A DNA stretch of 50,469 nucleotides, taken from contig UROF01000017.1 of NCBI GenBank assembly GCA_900549475.1, forward strand, positions 1-50,469. Direction: 5' to 3'. Of the stretch, positions 15,563 through 23,697 are shown piece after piece. How positions within the stretch are numbered: position 1 is the first letter of the stretch; each line of letters opens with the position of its first letter. The notes under the pieces were generated by a model. That model worked only from the letters and a program-made list of their open reading frames with translations. It did no database searches and had not been told where the DNA came from. The position numbers were made by a program, and so were the translations under genes. The DNA comes from an uncultured Eubacteriales bacterium (GTDB taxonomy: Bacteria; Bacillota; Clostridia; Oscillospirales; Oscillospiraceae).

Positions 15563-15727
15563 ACCTAACCTGAGAGATTCCCTGCCAAGGCAGGTTGCTC
15601 CTTCGGCGCTTTCGCTCTCCAGAGGGTTGTCAGTTTCCGGTCTGTTCGCCTGAGATCTTCACACCGGGATTGGCTGCCCCCGGCGCTTATTCCTTCGGCC
15701 CCGCCCATCAGCAGGTCTCCCGAAAAC
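15556..15727 (-). ncRNA. Tandem glycine riboswitch
   Basis: Two consecutive glycine aptamers on the minus strand. Aptamer 1 spans about 15727-15633, closed by GTTTTCGG / CCGGAAAC and containing GGGCGGGGCCGAAGGAAUAAG and CUCAGGC. After a short linker, aptamer 2 (about 15626-15556) has GGAGAGCGAAAGCGCCGAAGG and AUCUCUCAGGU, the classical core of this class, closed by CUCUG / CAGAG. The terminator overlaps P1 of aptamer 2, so glycine binding should allow read-through into grdX and the rest of the operon. This is the standard cooperative arrangement known from Bacillus gcvT, used here for catabolic glycine reductase. Confidence 0.93.
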
Positions 15728-15785
15728 GTCATCCAACAATATTCATAATTCACAGGCTCGACAGCGACGCCAACCTGACACCATT

Positions 15786-15814
15786 ATTTTATTGTAAACT
15801 GCCGCAAAGTACAA
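15786..15814 (-). promoter_or_regulatory. Promoter of the riboswitch-grd operon
   Basis: Minus strand -35 TTGTAC (15809-15814), 17-base spacer, -10 TAAAAT (15786-15791). Predicted start near 15779, about 50 bases upstream of aptamer 1, giving a leader of some 317 bases before grdX. The interval 15815-15885 back to the LysR gene is AT-rich, with nothing else recognisable. Confidence 0.65.
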
Positions 15815-15885
15815 GGAAAAAAGCAGGAAGATTTTAAAATGCAATATATAATAATTATAGATAATATCTATAAATCGAAACAACC

Positions 15886-16824
15886 TCAACGGGGCTTCTC
15901 AGTCTCGGTCTTGCTCTTATCGCTGCAGGTATCGGAGACATAGTCATAGAAGGCCTGGGCGATGGGGGAGAGGATGTTGTTCTTGTGGCGCACCAGATAA
16001 AGTTTGCGCCGAAGGCTCACGTTGTCGAAATTGAAAGCCAGGATCTTTTTGAACTGGCAGTAGTCCTCAGAGGCGCTCTTGGAGATCACGGCAATGCCCA
16101 GTCCTTCGCTGACCATCTGCTTGATGCTCTCGGTGGAGCGTACCTCCACGGCGATGCGGATGTCCTTGGGATTGACCCCCATCTCCTTGAGGAAGTTTTC
16201 CGTCTCCAGCCGGGTGCCGCTGCCGGCCTCACGGCTGATAAAGGTCTCCTGGGTGATCTGCCGGGTGGGGAACCCGGTGGAGAGGTAGGCCTGGTAGTGG
16301 GGGGTATTGGGGGTGATGATCACCAGGCGGTCCTCCGCCAGTACCTGGTAGACGCACTTGGGCAGATTGATAATGGTGCCGGTAAAGCCGATCTCCACCT
16401 TCCGGGCGGAGACCTGCTCGGCTACCTCAGCGCTGTCCAGGATCTGCAGGCTGAAGCTGATGTCGGGATAGGTGGCCCGGAAGTTCTGAATGAGCTTTGG
16501 CAGATAGTACTGTCCGGGGATGGTGGACGCCGCCACCGATACGGTGCCCCGCATCTCCTTGGAGAAGGCCTTGATGGCCTGTACCGCGTTGGTCCTGAGA
16601 CGCAGGATCTCCTTGGCGTACTCATAGAGGAGATTGCCCGCGTCGGAGGGATAGATCTCCTTGGTGGTGCGCACCAGGAGCTTGATGTTGAGCTTGCGCT
16701 CCAGGGATGCCACATGGGCGCTGATGGTGGGCTGGGTCAGATACAGAGCCTCCGCGGCCCGGGAAAAGCTGCCCTTCTCTACCACACAGGCAAAGGCTTC
16801 CAGTTCTTTGATGTCAATGTCCAT
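15886..16824 (-). CDS. LysR-family regulator, selenium-metabolism-associated type
   Basis: 312-residue LysR-type transcription factor. The winged helix is at residues 1-60 (ELEAFACVVEKGSFSRAAEALYLTQPTISAHVASLERKL in two parts). It is followed by a periplasmic-binding-like effector domain (about 90-295) with ISREAGSGTR and SEGLGIAVISKSA. The frame runs 36 codons upstream into the tRNA-Sec terminator; MDIDIKELEAF at 16824 with AAGGAGG is the real start. It lies between tRNA-Sec and the grd operon. LysR proteins of this kind are a recognised companion of selenium genes in Clostridia, but their effector and targets are not established. It could act on the grd promoter just downstream or on sel genes. 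Confidence 0.9.
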   Translation of the reverse strand: MDIDIKELEAFACVVEKGSFSRAAEALYLTQPTISAHVASLERKLNIKLLVRTTKEIYPSDAGNLLYEYAKEILRLRTNAVQAIKAFSKEMRGTVSVAASTIPGQYYLPKLIQNFRATYPDISFSLQILDSAEVAEQVSARKVEIGFTGTIINLPKCVYQVLAEDRLVIITPNTPHYQAYLSTGFPTRQITQETFISREAGSGTRLETENFLKEMGVNPKDIRIAVEVRSTESIKQMVSEGLGIAVISKSASEDYCQFKKILAFNFDNVSLRRKLYLVRHKNNILSPIAQAFYDYVSDTCSDKSKTETEKPR

Positions 16825-16862
16825 ACAGGGCCTCCTTCCAGACGGCGAGTCGCGGTACATAT

Positions 16863-16901
16863 GAAAAATACCCGGCGGCGCGAGGATGACGCGCCGCCGG
16901 G
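16863..16901 (-). terminator. Terminator after tRNA-Sec
   Basis: 12-bp G+C stem CCCGGCGGCGCG / CGCGCCGCCGGG (16871-16901), followed on the minus strand by TATTTTT. It begins two bases after the tRNA 3' end. Confidence 0.88.
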
Positions 16902-16903
16902 TA

Positions 16904-17000
16904 TGGCGGGAATATGTGGGAATCGAACCCACCTAAGAGGCTCTTCACCCCTATCACTGGTTTTGAAGACCAGGGGGCACACCAGCACCCTTCTACTCCC
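16904..17000 (-). tRNA. selC: tRNA-Sec (anticodon UCA)
   Basis: 97 bases with encoded CCA. The long acceptor arm (GGGAGTAG against ATATTCCC, seven pairs plus one mismatch) stacks on a 5-bp T stem (GTGGG / CCCAC, loop TTCGATT). The D stem is six pairs with a 4-base loop (GGGTGC / GTGCCC), a hallmark of tRNA-Sec. The anticodon stem CTGGT / ACCAG holds loop CTTCAAA with UCA, and there is a long variable arm. It lies between selB and the LysR gene, on the same strand as the two UGA-containing genes it serves. Confidence 0.97.
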
Positions 17001-17111
17001 ATATGCAGCGCGATTCTACCATATAATTTGTGATTGCGCAACTAAAATAATTGACTGATAGAATATATCTATAAATAGTATGCAATTTATCGAGGCGGAC
17101 GGGCCGGGCTG

Positions 17112-19022
17112 TCAGAAGCCCAGGCCCAGCCGCCGGATATCTCCGTCTTTTTTCAGGATCTTGTTCTTGTCGTAATACTCCAGCACAGCCAGAGCGTATT
17201 TCCGGGAGGTGCCCAGGAGGTCACGGAATTCCGCCAGGGTCAGCTCCGGGTGTTCCGCCATAAAGGCCTTGGTTTTCTCACAGATGTCGTCATAGACCTG
17301 CCGGTGGATGCACAGCTGAGGAGTCAGCAGCACCAGCTCGCCGCCGGTGACCATGCTCTCCACCACCTGCTTGCAGTCGCCCTGCTCGTTGGGCGGGAAG
17401 GAGGCGTATACCTCGTCCAGGCCCGGCACCTCCAGCCCTGCTTTCCGGTAGATCTGCAGGAGCTTCTCCCGGATGTTGTTCTGCCGCTTGGTCAGGTGGA
17501 CGGAGAAGTCCGCCAGGGCGTAGCGGTCGGATACCGCCTTGATCTTCCCTTCCTGCGCCATGGCAGCCAGGATGGCGTCGGCAATGGCCTGATCGGTGGC
17601 CTTGAACAGCTTCTGCCGCAGCTCCGCCACCTTCATGCCTGCGTGGAGGGGATTCTGCTTGTGGTATTGCTCCAGAAGGCCCCGGCAGTTGTCCCAGAGC
17701 TTGTCGAATACGGCGCCGGAGAGGTACCGTCCCGGCAGGGGTTCCAGGAGTTTGCCGCCCTGGCACAGGGCGTCCAGCTCCTCCTTCAGCTCCTCCGTTT
17801 CCCGGTTCAGCTGAGATGCCAGCTTCTCCAGGGTGGGCAGGCTGTGGCCGTGCTCCGCCACGGTCTGCATCAGCTTTTCGTCGCCGGAGCCGCCCTCCTT
17901 GATGGCCAGGATCTCCAGCACATGGGGATCGTTGCGCTTGTGGCGGCGGGGACAGTCGTCCAGCACCACGCCGCCGCCGATGGTCTCCAGGGGGGAGAAG
18001 AACCGGATCACGAACCGGTCGCCGGGCTTGGCGGCGATCTCCTCGGTCATCCGCAGCTGGGCGTAGCAGTTCTCGCCGGGCTGCAGGGCGTCACGGTCCA
18101 GCAGTACCACCTTGGCCAGCCGTACAGCAGAGCCGTGGTACAAATGGACCTGGGAGTTGTTGAGAATGGTGCGCTGAGAATTTTTCAGGTTCTGCAGCCG
18201 CACGTCCAGCATCAGAGAGACCTTGACGGAGCCGGGCTTGGCAATGGTGTCGCCACGGGTCAGATCCGCCTTGCGGATGCCCGCCAGGTTCACCGCTACC
18301 CGCTGTCCGGCAAAGGCGGTGTCCACATCCTTGCCGTGGACCTGGAGGTTGCGCACCCGGGCCTCTACTCCGGTGGGCAGTATCTCCGCCATGTCTCCCT
18401 CGGAGACGCTTCCTTCGATCAGGGTGCCGGTGACCACGGTACCGAAGCCGTCCACAGAGAACACCCGGTCGATGGGCAGGCGGAAGGGGGTACGGAGATT
18501 TTTCTCCGATGCCTTGTGTACCAGCTGTTTGAGGGCCTCCCGCAGCTCTGCGATACCCTGGCCGGTGTAAGCGGAGACGGTGAATACCGGCTTGCCCTCC
18601 AGGAAGGTGCCCTCCACCTGGGCGGCCACGTCATCCTTGACCATTTCCACCCACTCCGGGTCCACCATATCCGCCTTGGTGATGACCACCAGGCCGTCCT
18701 GGATACCCAGGAGAGAGAGAATGCCCAGGTGCTCCACCGTCTGGGGCATGAAGCCCTCGTCGGCGGCTACCACCAGCATGGCAAGGTCAATGCCTCCCGC
18801 GCCGGCCAGCATGTTTTTGATAAATTTTTCGTGGCCAGGCACGTCTACGATGCCTGCCTGAGTGCCATCGTCAAAATCCAGGTGGGCAAAACCCAGCTCG
18901 ATGGTAATGCCCCGCTTCTTTTCCTCCACCAGCCGGTCAGTGTCGATGCCGGTGAGGGCTTTGACCAGCAGGGTCTTGCCGTGGTCCACATGACCGGCGG
19001 TGCCGATGATCACATGCTTCAT
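17112..19022 (-). CDS. selB: Selenocysteine-specific elongation factor SelB
   Basis: 636-residue GTPase that delivers Sec-tRNA to UGA codons marked by a SECIS hairpin. G1 GTAGHVDHGKTLL (about 7-19), G3 DVPGHEKF (about 60-67) and G4 TKAD (about 114-117) are visible. EF-Tu-like domains 2 and 3 follow, then C-terminal winged helices (about 370-636) that bind SECIS RNA, ending in DLLGTSRKYALAVLEYYDK. ATG 19022 overlaps the selA stop as ATGA, so the two are coupled. tRNA-Sec lies 111 bases after the stop, making a compact selA-selB-selC set. Confidence 0.97.
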   Translation of the reverse strand: MKHVIIGTAGHVDHGKTLLVKALTGIDTDRLVEEKKRGITIELGFAHLDFDDGTQAGIVDVPGHEKFIKNMLAGAGGIDLAMLVVAADEGFMPQTVEHLGILSLLGIQDGLVVITKADMVDPEWVEMVKDDVAAQVEGTFLEGKPVFTVSAYTGQGIAELREALKQLVHKASEKNLRTPFRLPIDRVFSVDGFGTVVTGTLIEGSVSEGDMAEILPTGVEARVRNLQVHGKDVDTAFAGQRVAVNLAGIRKADLTRGDTIAKPGSVKVSLMLDVRLQNLKNSQRTILNNSQVHLYHGSAVRLAKVVLLDRDALQPGENCYAQLRMTEEIAAKPGDRFVIRFFSPLETIGGGVVLDDCPRRHKRNDPHVLEILAIKEGGSGDEKLMQTVAEHGHSLPTLEKLASQLNRETEELKEELDALCQGGKLLEPLPGRYLSGAVFDKLWDNCRGLLEQYHKQNPLHAGMKVAELRQKLFKATDQAIADAILAAMAQEGKIKAVSDRYALADFSVHLTKRQNNIREKLLQIYRKAGLEVPGLDEVYASFPPNEQGDCKQVVESMVTGGELVLLTPQLCIHRQVYDDICEKTKAFMAEHPELTLAEFRDLLGTSRKYALAVLEYYDKNKILKKDGDIRRLGLGF

Positions 19023-20404
19023 TTTACTACCTCCCCGGCAGTCTGGGCGATATAGGGGAAGTCACGCTCCATCAGGGTGCGGACATCCAGGATATACTGT
19101 TCATGGGTAATGCGGCCGATGATGGGCAGCGGACGAAGCCGCAGCTTCTCCTCCAGCTGATCCACCGTCAGCCTGCCGGGGTCGATGGCTACCGCCCAGG
19201 CGTCCAGAAGCTGGGTGGGGACGGAGCCGCCGCCCACCTGGTCCTGGGTGGGTATCACCTGGGCGCCCACGCCCTGCTCCTGGAGCATGGCGCAGAGGAC
19301 GCCGGCTTTCTCCCGCAGCTGGTGGCTCTTGGCACCCAGCATGGCCAGCACCGGGATCTCCCGGCAGGCCAGCTCCTCGTCGGTATAGGCGTAGAGGGTC
19401 TCCCGCAGGGCGGCAATGGTCATCTTGTCCACCCGCATGGCCCGGGCCAGAGGGTGGCGTTTGAGCTGGCGGATATACTCCGCCTTGCCCAGGATGATGC
19501 CCGCCTGGGGGCCGCCCAGCAGCTTGTCGCCGCTGAAGGAGATGATGTCCACCCCTGCTTTTACGCTCTGCTGGACGGTGGGCTCATCGTGGATGCCGAA
19601 CTGCTCCAGATCCACCAGGGAGCCGCTGCCCAGGTCCTCAATAACAGGCAGGCCCTTTTCGCGGCCCAGGGCCACCAGCTCATCCAGGGGGACAGACTGG
19701 GAGAATCCCATGATCTTGAAGTTGCTGGTATGTACTTTCAGAAGCGCTTTTGTCTCCGGGCCGATGGCGTTTTCATAGTCCCTGAGATGGGTCTTGTTGG
19801 TGGCGCCCACCTCCCGGAGGGTGCAGCCGCACTGGACCATGATCTCCGGGATACGGAAGGAACCGCCGATCTCCACCAGCTCCCCACGGGAGGTGATGAC
19901 CTCGCCCCCCTTGCCCAGGGCGCTGAGGATCAGCAGCACAGCGGCGGCGTTGTTGTTGACCACCATGGCGGCCTCCGCCCCGGTGACCTGACAGACCAGA
20001 GTCTCGATATGGTCGTGACGGGAGCCCCGCTGGCCCTTGGCCAGATCGTATTCCAGCGTGGAATATCCCCTGGCCACGGCGGTCACCGCGTCGGTGGCCC
20101 GCTGGCTCAGGCAGGCACGGCCCAGATTGGTGTGGAGCACCACGCCGGTGCCGTTGATCACCGGCCGCAGACTGGGCAGGGCGTCCTCCCTGGCCCGGCG
20201 GCAGATGGCCGCACACAGGGCGTCCGTCCCCGGAAGTTCATGGACCTCTCCTGCCAGGATAGCCTGGCGCAGCTGGTCCAGCTCCGCCCGGACGGCGCTG
20301 CGTACTGCCGCTGTGGGCAGATCCTCCCGCAGATCTGAAATGACCTCCTGCTGCATCAGCTCGTCCACCTTGGGGATCCCCCGCAGCATCTCTTGTCGCT
20401 CCAT
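19019..20404 (-). CDS. selA: L-seryl-tRNA(Sec) selenium transferase SelA
   Basis: 461-residue PLP enzyme that converts Ser-tRNA(Sec) to Sec-tRNA(Sec) with selenophosphate. INGTGVVLHTNLGRACLS (83-100) and the PLP motif SFSGDKLLGGPQAG with Lys294 (E. coli K295) are plain. Length matches the family (about 460). The ATG is preceded only by GGGAG at some distance, a weak ribosome site, yet the N-terminus LRGIPKVDELMQ is as expected. It is the first gene of the sel unit, with a candidate promoter 40-65 bases upstream. The selenophosphate donor gene selD is not in the window. Confidence 0.97.
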   Translation of the reverse strand: MERQEMLRGIPKVDELMQQEVISDLREDLPTAAVRSAVRAELDQLRQAILAGEVHELPGTDALCAAICRRAREDALPSLRPVINGTGVVLHTNLGRACLSQRATDAVTAVARGYSTLEYDLAKGQRGSRHDHIETLVCQVTGAEAAMVVNNNAAAVLLILSALGKGGEVITSRGELVEIGGSFRIPEIMVQCGCTLREVGATNKTHLRDYENAIGPETKALLKVHTSNFKIMGFSQSVPLDELVALGREKGLPVIEDLGSGSLVDLEQFGIHDEPTVQQSVKAGVDIISFSGDKLLGGPQAGIILGKAEYIRQLKRHPLARAMRVDKMTIAALRETLYAYTDEELACREIPVLAMLGAKSHQLREKAGVLCAMLQEQGVGAQVIPTQDQVGGGSVPTQLLDAWAVAIDPGRLTVDQLEEKLRLRPLPIIGRITHEQYILDVRTLMERDFPYIAQTAGEVVK

Positions 20405-20442
20405 GCCTCACACTCCCATTATTTACGATGATGATTATCCTT

Positions 20443-20471
20443 AGTGTATCCGCATTTGCTATAAATGTCCA
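20443..20471 (-). promoter_or_regulatory. Candidate selA promoter
   Basis: Minus strand -35 TGGACA (20466-20471), 17-base spacer, -10 TACACT (20443-20448). Confidence 0.5.
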
Positions 20472-20670
20472 GATTATATTGAAAAAATATATAAGTAATT
20501 CGGAGGAGTTTTTTTCCCGCCGAAGAAGAAAACCAGTCGAATAAGCGGCGAACGGAGAAAAATATTTTTTGCCCATAGGGAAAATATATAGAAAAAAATT
20601 ATAGATCAAATTTTGACCGCGGTGACCCCACCGGAAAGGGAGTCTGCGGATACATTTTGCTGCCTTTTTC

Positions 20671-20699
20671 TTGCTATTTTTTCCGGGATGTGGTACAAT
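20671..20699 (+). promoter_or_regulatory. prfC promoter
   Basis: -35 TTGCTA (20671-20676), 17-base spacer, -10 TACAAT (20694-20699). Confidence 0.6.
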
Positions 20700-20794
20700 A
20701 ATTTGCATTTTGATGACAGGAGGGTTTCCCATGTAAAGTGGAGGGGACGATCACAGGTACAAACGAGACGGAATATGTTTTGGAGGGAATCCTT

Positions 20795-22375
20795 TTGTCA
20801 AATTTAGAAGCAGAAATCAAGCGGCGGCGGACCTTTGCCATCATCTCTCACCCCGACGCCGGTAAAACCACTCTGACGGAGAAATTCTTGCTCTACGGCG
20901 GGGCCATTGCCCAGGCCGGTGAGGTCAAGGGCAAACGGGCCCGGGCCGCCACCTCGGACTGGATGGAGATCGAGCGCCAGAGAGGTATCTCCGTCACCTC
21001 CTCGGTGATGCAGTTCCAGCACGACGGCTACTGCGTCAACATCCTGGACACCCCTGGCCACCAGGACTTCTCCGAGGACACCTATCGTACCCTCATGGCT
21101 GCCGACAGCGCCGTGATGGTCATTGACGCGGCCAAAGGCGTGGAGCCTCAGACCCGTAAGCTCTTCAAGGTCTGCGCCATGCGCAACATCCCCATCTTCA
21201 CCTTCATCAACAAGATGGACCGGGAGACCCGGGACCCTCTGGAGCTGTGCGAGGAGGTGGAGAAGGAGCTGGGTATCGACACCTATGCGGTGAACTGGCC
21301 CATCGGCTGCGGCAAGGAGTTCAAGGGAGTCTATGACCGGCAGAAGGCCCGGATCCTGCTCTTTACCGGCGAGGGCCGCGGCAAGAAGGCCGCCTCCACC
21401 GAGGTGCGGCTGGATGATCCTGCCCTGAAGGACATGATCGGCGAGGAGCGCTGGCGGACCCTCCGTGACGAGGTGGAGCTGCTGGGCGCCGGCCGGGAGT
21501 ATGACCTGGAGGCCATCCGGGCGGGAAAGCTGAGCCCGGTGTTCTTCGGCTCCGCTCTTACCAACTTCGGCGTAGAGCCCTTCCTGGAGCACTTCCTGGA
21601 GATGACTACCCCGCCCCTCAGCCGGATGTCCGACTGTGGGGAGATCAACGCCTTCTCCCCGGATTTTTCTGCCTTTGTCTTTAAGATCCAGGCCAACATG
21701 AACAAGGCCCATCGGGACCGTATTGCTTTCATGCGGGTATGCTCCGGCCGCTTTGAGCGGGACGCGGAGGTCTACCACATGCAGTCCGGCAAAAAGCTGC
21801 GTCTCAGCCAGCCCCAGCAGATGCTGGCCGCTGAGCGGGAGATTATCGACGAGGCCTACGCCGGGGATATCATCGGCGTGTTTGACCCGGGCATTTTCTC
21901 TATCGGCGATACGGTGACGGTGCCCTCCAAGAAGTTCCGCTTCATGGGTATCCCCACGTTTGAGCCGGAGCATTTCATGCGGGTGAGCCCTGTGGACACC
22001 ATGAAGCGCAAGCAGTTTATTAAAGGTACCGAACAGATCGCCCAGGAGGGCGCCATTCAGATCTTCAAGCTGCCCTACGCCGGCATGGAGGAGGTCATCG
22101 TTGGCGTGGTGGGCACCCTGCAGTTCGACGTATTCGAGTACCGGATGAAGAGCGAGTACGGCGTGAACCTCCGGATGGCGGGCCTGCCCTACGACCACCT
22201 GCGGCGGATCAGCGCCTGCCTTGGTGATCCCAAGGATCTGACCCTCTGCGCCGACGCGGTGCTGCTGGAGGACTTCAAGGGCCGCAGCCTCATTGCCTAC
22301 AGCGGGGAGTGGCCGGTGGGCTACCTCCTCAAGCACAATCCCGGTCTGGAACTGGCCGAGTCCATGTCGGAATAA
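20795..22375 (+). CDS. prfC: Peptide chain release factor 3
   Basis: 526-residue GTPase that recycles RF1/RF2 from the ribosome. G1 SHPDAGKTTLTEK (about 17-29), G3 DTPGHQDF (about 86-93) and G4 NKMD (about 140-143) are visible; the RF3-type insertion and C-terminal domain 3 follow. The frame is open 19 codons further upstream to an ATG without a ribosome site; TTG at 20795, seven bases after TGGAGGG, gives MSNLEAEIKRRRTFAIISHPDAGKT in the family's usual length (526-529). Monocistronic, closed by a 16-bp palindromic terminator. Not an EF-G: it has RF3-specific KGKRARAATSDWMEIE. Confidence 0.95.
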   Translation: MSNLEAEIKRRRTFAIISHPDAGKTTLTEKFLLYGGAIAQAGEVKGKRARAATSDWMEIERQRGISVTSSVMQFQHDGYCVNILDTPGHQDFSEDTYRTLMAADSAVMVIDAAKGVEPQTRKLFKVCAMRNIPIFTFINKMDRETRDPLELCEEVEKELGIDTYAVNWPIGCGKEFKGVYDRQKARILLFTGEGRGKKAASTEVRLDDPALKDMIGEERWRTLRDEVELLGAGREYDLEAIRAGKLSPVFFGSALTNFGVEPFLEHFLEMTTPPLSRMSDCGEINAFSPDFSAFVFKIQANMNKAHRDRIAFMRVCSGRFERDAEVYHMQSGKKLRLSQPQQMLAAEREIIDEAYAGDIIGVFDPGIFSIGDTVTVPSKKFRFMGIPTFEPEHFMRVSPVDTMKRKQFIKGTEQIAQEGAIQIFKLPYAGMEEVIVGVVGTLQFDVFEYRMKSEYGVNLRMAGLPYDHLRRISACLGDPKDLTLCADAVLLEDFKGRSLIAYSGEWPVGYLLKHNPGLELAESMSE

Positions 22376-22404
22376 CAGTTGTTTGTACAATATAGATAAA
22401 AGAG

Positions 22405-22436
22405 CAGCGCCCCGGGGGATATCCCCCGGGGCGCTG
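22405..22436. terminator. Terminator between prfC and the YunG-like gene
   Basis: Perfect 16-bp palindrome, CAGCGCCCCGGGGGAT and its complement, followed by TGTGTTT. It can serve both convergent genes. Confidence 0.8.
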
Positions 22437-22459
22437 TGTGTTTCTGAGAACCCGCCGCC

Positions 22460-22924
22460 CTACGCCTCCAGCTCAGGGCAGGCGGCTTTACGGCACCTAT
22501 CCAGCAGCCGCGCCTTTAAGAGCTCATAGCGCAGGCGCTTCTCCTCCTTAGCGAAGTGGACCGATCGCTCCTGCCGGGGGTTGTCCCGGTAGCGCAGGAC
22601 CTCCCCGGCAAACTGCTCGCTGGTCAGGTCAAAGACACAGCCATCCACCACGTTGTAGCAGTGGTAGTTGCCGCCGGGCAGGGGAATGCCCCGGACCTCC
22701 CCGCCGAAGATATCCTGGGCCAGAAAGGCGGTGATGGAGCACTGGCCGCAGGTCCGGTTTTCCTCCGACCATTTCCCCCGCAGCCGGGGGGCGCAGGTCT
22801 CCACACACCAGACACCGTCGGAGAGCCGGTCGTAGAGGTCCCGGGGGGTGCGGATGCCCGGATAATCCTCCGTGTGGGCGGGGACCGTCGCCTGCTCCCA
22901 GCCATAAAATTGCCACGTTCCCAT
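22460..22924 (-). CDS. YunG-like protein
   Basis: 154 residues, soluble, resembling the YunG family of Firmicutes, whose function is not known. The core is GVWCVETCAP (37-46), then TCGQCSITAFLAQDIFGGEV (58-77), NYHCYN (86-91) and VFDLTSEQF (97-105). Cys62, His88 and Asp99 are spaced like the Cys-His-Asp triad of papain/transglutaminase-like folds; this is an inference from spacing only. The frame extends 29 codons upstream, but ATG 22924 has AGGAGG at the right distance. Third gene of the unit headed by the DUF6442 gene and the XRE repressor, 40 bases after the latter. Confidence 0.78.
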   Translation of the reverse strand: MGTWQFYGWEQATVPAHTEDYPGIRTPRDLYDRLSDGVWCVETCAPRLRGKWSEENRTCGQCSITAFLAQDIFGGEVRGIPLPGGNYHCYNVVDGCVFDLTSEQFAGEVLRYRDNPRQERSVHFAKEEKRLRYELLKARLLDRCRKAACPELEA

Positions 22925-22964
22925 TGTATTCCTCCTGTTCTGAAAAGGCACGCCGACCGGCGGC

Positions 22965-23177
22965 TCACTCTTCAAAGTAAAATAACTCCTCAAATTTCCG
23001 GTCCAGGGCAATGCACAGCACTAGGGCCAGCTTTGCGGTGGGATTGAACTGCCCCGTCTCAATAGAGCTGATGGTGTTCCGGGATACGCCCACCAGCTCC
23101 GCCAGCTGGGCCTGGGACAGCCCCTTTTCTCCCCGGGCCTCCCTCAGCCGGTTTTTCAGCACCAGCTTGTCATCCAT
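22965..23177 (-). CDS. Small XRE-family DNA-binding protein
   Basis: 70 residues, nearly all one helix-turn-helix: LREARGEKGLSQAQLAELVGVSR at residues 11-33, then NTISSIETGQFNPTAKLALVLCIALDRKFEELF. Typical of the tiny autoregulatory repressors that accompany membrane proteins in Firmicutes. ATG 23177 with AGGAGG is chosen over a long upstream extension that overlaps the neighbouring gene. It lies 14 bases after the DUF6442 gene. Three CCAAG-N4-CTTGG palindromes around the operon promoter are probable binding sites. Confidence 0.9.
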   Translation of the reverse strand: MDDKLVLKNRLREARGEKGLSQAQLAELVGVSRNTISSIETGQFNPTAKLALVLCIALDRKFEELFYFEE

Positions 23178-23191
23178 GGCGGCCTCCTCTC

Positions 23192-23518
23192 TCAGAACAA
23201 CCCCAGGCTGCGATCGAGAAACAGGACCAGATAGATGGCCGCCGCCAGGAAGAACAGAACGATGAAAAGGATCACCGTCGGGGTCCGGATCTTCTGGGCG
23301 AACTGGTAGGCAAAGTTGGAAAAGCAGGTGGTACTCACCAGAAGGCCCATGGCATACTGGGCTGTGTCGTCCAGATGGGCAAACCGGGAAAGTACCACCC
23401 ACAGAAGGACCAGAATGGAAATGGAGAAATTGGCCCCCTTCAGGCCGATGTACTGGGTGCGCTCGTCGGCGCCGCCGTTCTCCTTCCGGCACCGGGCCAA
23501 AATTTCTTCCTTGTTCAT
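23192..23518 (-). CDS. DUF6442-type membrane protein
   Basis: 108 residues. MNKEEILARCRKENGGADERTQYI at the N-terminus is the conserved cytosolic segment of this family, followed by three hydrophobic stretches (about 30-46, 54-68, 80-101). Function unknown; such proteins usually sit next to a small XRE regulator, as here. First gene of a three-gene operon with XRE and YunG-like genes. ATG 23518 follows GGAGGTATATC. The protein may be a sensor or antagonist for the repressor, but that is only inferred from pairing. Confidence 0.8.
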   Translation of the reverse strand: MNKEEILARCRKENGGADERTQYIGLKGANFSISILVLLWVVLSRFAHLDDTAQYAMGLLVSTTCFSNFAYQFAQKIRTPTVILFIVLFFLAAAIYLVLFLDRSLGLF

Positions 23519-23545
23519 GATATACCTCCATATAGAACTTGAATG

Positions 23546-23618
23546 CCAAGTTTACTTGGTGTCCTTATCTTAGCACTGCCAAGAAAACTTGTCAACACAT
23601 TTTGCCAAGTTTTCTTGG
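23546..23618. promoter_or_regulatory. Three operator palindromes CCAAG-N4-CTTGG
   Basis: Site 1 CCAAGTTTACTTGG (23546-23559), site 2 CCAAGAAAACTTGT (23579-23592, one arm base changed), site 3 CCAAGTTTTCTTGG (23605-23618). They cover the start region, the spacer/-35, and the stretch just upstream of the -35 of the minus-strand promoter. Confidence 0.85.
23567..23595 (-). promoter_or_regulatory. Promoter of the DUF6442-XRE-YunG operon
   Basis: Minus strand -35 TTGACA (23590-23595), 17-base spacer, -10 TAAGAT (23567-23572), embedded among the three operators. Confidence 0.8.
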
Positions 23619-23697
23619 AATTGATACCGCCGCCATTTTCTGCCGCCTGGATGACTGTGCACGTCACTGCACATACTAGCCGTTGAGGTGAATGACG

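Larger units (their letters stand above)
20405..20794. other. Divergent intergenic region selA / prfC (390 bases)
   Basis: AT-rich, no gene. It holds the selA promoter (20443-20471), the prfC promoter (20671-20699) and, on the plus strand at about 20618-20649, an imperfect stem (CCGC...GCGG with inner GACCCC / GGGAGTC). I could not match the 20500-20640 stretch to a riboswitch class I know. Confidence 0.6.

Noticed and set aside
16825..16932. N-terminal extension of the LysR protein
   Set aside because: It runs through the tRNA-Sec terminator; the internal ATG with AAGGAGG gives the standard LysR N-terminus.
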